Positions 40,255-43,441 of a stretch of 43,441 bases of DNA are shown one piece after another. The notes below the pieces were generated by a model that was not told the DNA's origin, ran no database searches, and saw only the letters and a program-made list of their open reading frames with translations. Numbering within the stretch: position 1 is the stretch's first letter; every line of letters starts with the position of its first letter. Origin of the DNA: Actinomycetota bacterium (lineage in GTDB: Bacteria; Actinomycetota; Thermoleophilia; Gaiellales; Gaiellaceae); NCBI GenBank assembly GCA_013816245.1, contig JACDEU010000022.1:1-43441 (forward strand), given 5' to 3'. A program made the translations under genes and the position numbers.

Positions 40255-43200
40255 GTGTTAGCCTCAGACGAGGTGGCGCCCGCCGGGCTCGAGTTCCGGA
40301 TTCTGGGACCCTTCGAGGTGTTGGCCAACGGGCGGCCGTTTCCGTTGGGACCGGGCAAGGAGCGGGCACTTCTGGCGGTCCTGCTCCTCTATCGGAACGA
40401 GCGCGTCTCGACCGACCGACTGACCGACGTGCTCTGGGATGAGTCGCCGCCCGAGAGCGCGCCGAAGATGATCCAGATCTACGTCTCGCGCCTGCGGCGC
40501 GCACTCGCAGACGACACGGGCCGGGACCGGCGCCTCATCACACAGCCGGGCGGATACCGCCTGCGGGTCGAGCCCGACGAGCTCGATCTGGACCGCTTCG
40601 AGCGCATGCACGCCGAGGGACGGAACGCGCTCGTCGCCGATCCGGCACTCGCGACGTTGAGGCTTCGCGAGGCGCTGTCCCTCTGGCGCGGCCCACCCCT
40701 TGCGGACGTTGCGCTGGGGCGCGTCCTCGAGCATGAATGCACTCGGCTCGAGGAGCTTCGCCTGGCCGCCCTCGAGGAACGGATCGAGGCTGACCTCACA
40801 CTCGGCGCGGGTCCGGAGCTCGTGGACGAGCTCGAGGCGCTCGTCCGTCAGCGGCCGCTGCGCGAGCGACCGGCCGCGCAGCTCATGCTCGCGCTCTACC
40901 GGTCAGGTCGGCAGGCGGAGGCGCTCGCGATCTACAAGCAGACGCGCGACCATCTGGTCGACGAGCTCGCAATCGAGCCGGGACGTTCACTGAAGGAGCT
41001 CCAGCAGGCGATTCTCCGGCAGGATCCGGCGCTCGATCCGCCGGCGAGCGAGCGCTCGAGTGCCCCACCGACGCCGGTTCGCGAGCGGCGACCGGCACCA
41101 ACACCGGAGCGACCCGCGAAGCAAAAGCCCAAGAGGTTGGTCGTGGGCGGGATGCTCGCCGCTGCGCTAGCCGCGGCTGCGGTGATCGCGATTACGGTCG
41201 TAGCGGAACCGAAGCGACGGCCGGTTCGGCTCTCGGCGGACGCGATCGGAGTCGTTCGCGACGGGCGCCTGGTCGATCAGGCCCGCACCGGGGGGACTCC
41301 GGCCGCGATCGCCGCCGGAGGTGGAGCGATCTGGATCGCCAGTGCCGGCGCGAACTCGGTTTCACGTCTCGATCCGAAGACGTTGGAAGTCCGCCAGACG
41401 ATCGAGGTCGGGAACGGGCCGAGCGGGATCGCGACCGGCGGCAGGGCGGTGTGGGTGTCCAACGGGCTCGACGGAACGGTCGCTCGCATCGATCCGAGGG
41501 CGAACAAGGTCGTCCAGACGATTCAGGTCGGCAGCGGCCCCACTGCGATCACCTACGGCCTCGGCTCTGTCTGGGTGGCGAACCGGGCCGATCAGACCGT
41601 CTCTCGGATCGAACCTCGAACGGGAAACGTCCTCGACACCCTCGCCGCCGGCACGGATGCGGCCGCGATCACCGCCGGCGACGGCGCCGTCTGGGTCGTC
41701 GACCAGGCGCGCGGCAGAATCGCCCGACTCGAGCCGGGCTTCACCGAGCCCGTCCTGACGATCAACGTCGGCAACGGCCCGTCGGCGCTCGCGCTCGGCG
41801 CCGACTCGCTGTGGGTTGCGAATACCCTCGACTCGACGGTCTCGCGCATCGATCCACGGTCCAACCGAGTGATCGCGACCGTGCCCGTGGGCGCCGGACC
41901 GAGCGGTCTCGCGGTCGGCTCCGACGGGATCTGGGTCGCGAACGAGTTCGACGACACGCTTTCGCGCATCCGTCCGCAGACGAACCGCGTCGACCGGACG
42001 ATTAGCCTCGGGCAACGGCCTACCGGAGCAACGGCCGCGAACGGAGCGGTCTTGGTCGCGGCCGGACCTATGGCCGCGAGCCACCGCGGCGGAACGCTGC
42101 GGCTCGTGACGAACAAGTTTCCGTACGGCTCGATCGACCCGCTCAACGCTGGCAGTTACGCCGCGATCATCCTCACGAACGACGGCCTGACCGGCTTCCG
42201 GCGCGTCGGCGGCGTGGAGGGGGCCGAGCTCGTGCCGGACCTCGCGCTCGACCTGCCGACGCCGACCGACGACGGCAGGAGCTACACGTTCCGACTCCGG
42301 CGTGGGATCCATTACTCGAACGGGGAGCTCGTTCGGCCGGAGGACTTCCGGCGTGCGCTCGAACGCGTGTTCATCGTGTTTCACGACACCTATGTCTATG
42401 GGGCGATCGTCGGCGCCTCCACCTGCGCCTCGACGCCCAGCCGTTGCGATCTCTCGCGTGGGGTGGTCGCGGACGACCGAGCCTGGACGGTGACGTTCCA
42501 TCTCCATAGGCCCGATCCCGACTTTCTCGCCAAGCTTGCGCTTCCGGCCGCGTACGCCGTGCCGACCACGACGCCGGCCAGGGATGTCCGCACACATCCT
42601 GTTCCGGCGACAGGGCCTTACATGATCGGTACCTACAAGCCGGGACGCCTCGTGGCGCTCGTCCGCAATCCGCGCTTCCGAATCTGGTCGAGCAGCGCTC
42701 AGCCCGCCGGCTACCCCGACGCGATCGTCTGGACACTCGGTACGTTTCCGGCGCCGCAGGTGGGCGCGGTCGAGCGCGGGAGGGCCGACCTCGCTTCCGA
42801 AGGCGTACCGCCGAACCGCTTCACGGAGGTCGCGACCCAGTATGCGAGCCAGGTGCGCTTGAACCCGGCGCCGCGGACGACCTTCCTGTTCCTCAACACG
42901 CGCCTGCGGCCGTTCGACGACGTCCGCGTCCGCCGTGCGGTCAGCTACGCGATCGACCGGGCCGCCGTCGTGCGCGCGCTCGGCGGTGCGGAGCGGGCGC
43001 AGCCGACGTGCCAGATCCTGCCACCCAACTTCCCAGGCTACCGTCCTTACTGCCCCTTCACGCTGCAGCCGTCTACCGTCGGTACCTGGACGGCGCCGGA
43101 CATCGCGAAGGCGCGGCAGCTGGTTGCCGCGTCCGGCACGCGTGGCGTGGCAGTGACCGTATGGATACCGCCGAATCACCGGCCGGAGGCCGCGGTGGTC

Positions 43201-43441
43201 GTCGCGGTTCTGAAGCAGCTCGGGTATGACGCACGGGGGAAGCAGCTGGGCTTTGACTTCTACAACACCAATGTCGGCGACTCACGCCTGAAGATCCAGG
43301 CCGGCGTGCACTCGTGGCAGGCCGACTACCCGGCGCCGTCCAATTTCCTCGACGTCTTGCTGAGCTGCCGGGCGTTTCAGCGCGGCGTAGGACTCAATCT
43401 CAACGCCCCGCAGTTCTGCGACCGAGCGATCGACAGGAGGA
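40255..43441 (+). CDS. SARP/BTAD regulator fused to a TM helix, YVTN propeller and SBP_bac_5 domain (3' end outside window)
   Basis: One open frame of at least 1062 codons, with no stop before the window end. Residues about 10-95: OmpR-type winged helix (FRILGPFEVLANG, LLAVLLLYRNERVSTDRLTD, VSRLRRAL). About 95-245: BTAD helices (LRLREALSLWRGPPLADVAL, QLMLALYRSGRQAEALAIYK). Then a Pro-rich basic linker, one transmembrane helix at about 295-318 (LVVGGMLAAALAAAAVIAIT), and seven YVTN blades of about 41 residues at about 346-610 (IATGGRAVWVSNGLDGTVAR, LAVGSDGIWVANEFDDTLSR). Last, an SBP_bac_5 domain from about 612 (GGTLRLVTNKFPYGSIDPLN, RPFDDVRVRRAVSYAIDR). The topology puts the DNA-binding part inside and the propeller and solute-binding domain outside. 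Starts at 40255 or 40273 (both GTG) are possible; CGAGG upstream favours 40255. Confidence 0.9.
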   Translation, partial: MLASDEVAPAGLEFRILGPFEVLANGRPFPLGPGKERALLAVLLLYRNERVSTDRLTDVLWDESPPESAPKMIQIYVSRLRRALADDTGRDRRLITQPGGYRLRVEPDELDLDRFERMHAEGRNALVADPALATLRLREALSLWRGPPLADVALGRVLEHECTRLEELRLAALEERIEADLTLGAGPELVDELEALVRQRPLRERPAAQLMLALYRSGRQAEALAIYKQTRDHLVDELAIEPGRSLKELQQAILRQDPALDPPASERSSAPPTPVRERRPAPTPERPAKQKPKRLVVGGMLAAALAAAAVIAITVVAEPKRRPVRLSADAIGVVRDGRLVDQARTGGTPAAIAAGGGAIWIASAGANSVSRLDPKTLEVRQTIEVGNGPSGIATGGRAVWVSNGLDGTVARIDPRANKVVQTIQVGSGPTAITYGLGSVWVANRADQTVSRIEPRTGNVLDTLAAGTDAAAITAGDGAVWVVDQARGRIARLEPGFTEPVLTINVGNGPSALALGADSLWVANTLDSTVSRIDPRSNRVIATVPVGAGPSGLAVGSDGIWVANEFDDTLSRIRPQTNRVDRTISLGQRPTGATAANGAVLVAAGPMAASHRGGTLRLVTNKFPYGSIDPLNAGSYAAIILTNDGLTGFRRVGGVEGAELVPDLALDLPTPTDDGRSYTFRLRRGIHYSNGELVRPEDFRRALERVFIVFHDTYVYGAIVGASTCASTPSRCDLSRGVVADDRAWTVTFHLHRPDPDFLAKLALPAAYAVPTTTPARDVRTHPVPATGPYMIGTYKPGRLVALVRNPRFRIWSSSAQPAGYPDAIVWTLGTFPAPQVGAVERGRADLASEGVPPNRFTEVATQYASQVRLNPAPRTTFLFLNTRLRPFDDVRVRRAVSYAIDRAAVVRALGGAERAQPTCQILPPNFPGYRPYCPFTLQPSTVGTWTAPDIAKARQLVAASGTRGVAVTVWIPPNHRPEAAVVVAVLKQLGYDARGKQLGFDFYNTNVGDSRLKIQAGVHSWQADYPAPSNFLDVLLSCRAFQRGVGLNLNAPQFCDRAIDRR

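Noticed and set aside
1-43441. CRISPR arrays, rRNA genes, complete tRNA genes or insertion sequences
   Set aside because: No regularly spaced repeats, no rRNA-like sequence, only two partial tRNA-like segments, and no transposase motifs or terminal inverted repeats were seen in a reading by eye; a covariance-model and IS search would be decisive.

Overview
The window is a 43.4-kb piece of a high-GC actinobacterial chromosome. GC-rich codon use, frequent GTG/TTG starts, tightly overlapping genes, PD40/YVTN propeller proteins and a SARP-type regulator fused to a solute-binding domain suggest the class Thermoleophilia (Gaiellales/Solirubrobacterales). That placement is inference from gene content; no rRNA or other marker is present.

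Layout. 0.4-5.5 kb (minus strand): thiolase, 3-hydroxybutyryl-CoA dehydrogenase, an HD-GYP response regulator, acyl-CoA dehydrogenase and a PduO-type cobalamin adenosyltransferase, a short-chain acyl-CoA (butyrate or beta-oxidation) cluster. 5.5-13.4 kb (plus strand): a flavin-binding protein, then a full tryptophan operon with its own promoter, a leader peptide carrying Trp-Ala-Trp and an intrinsic terminator (a classical-looking attenuator), followed by trpE-trpG-trpD-trpC/F fusion-trpB-GNAT-trpA-HAD phosphatase. Every junction in this operon overlaps by 1 to 4 nt, with TTG starts for trpG and trpA and an apparent CTG start for the HAD gene. 13.5-20.5 kb: a class III aminotransferase, an N5-type methyltransferase, a frameshifted DUF488 gene, a tiny Lys-rich ORF, a zinc ribbon, a DHA2 drug exporter, a STAS protein and an ECF sigma factor with a SnoaL-like tail.

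20.5-31.8 kb is an accessory, decaying stretch. It holds remnants of a BtpA/SgcQ-family gene, an unidentified gene, an AraC regulator, a tyrosine integrase, an NTF2-like protein, a homocysteine methyltransferase and a membrane protein. Among these lie intact genes: two RibD-C/DHFR-like reductases, a GNAT, an S4 RNA-binding protein, a VOC protein, a PD40 propeller, a cupredoxin-like secreted protein, a DUF1326/DUF2182 pair and a GAF-GGDEF diguanylate cyclase operon.

31.8-43.4 kb: a NarL-type two-component system, small membrane proteins, a cupredoxin lipoprotein, DUF1206, a tRNA-Met 3' fragment that looks like an attachment site, a secreted trypsin-like protease, a secreted unknown protein, and at the edge a very large gene joining an OmpR-type winged helix, BTAD, one membrane helix, a seven-bladed YVTN propeller and an SBP_bac_5 solute-binding domain. 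Signalling genes are prominent: HD-GYP and GGDEF point to cyclic-di-GMP turnover. The most informative features are the trp attenuator with the all-overlapping operon, and the SARP/propeller/binding-protein fusion.
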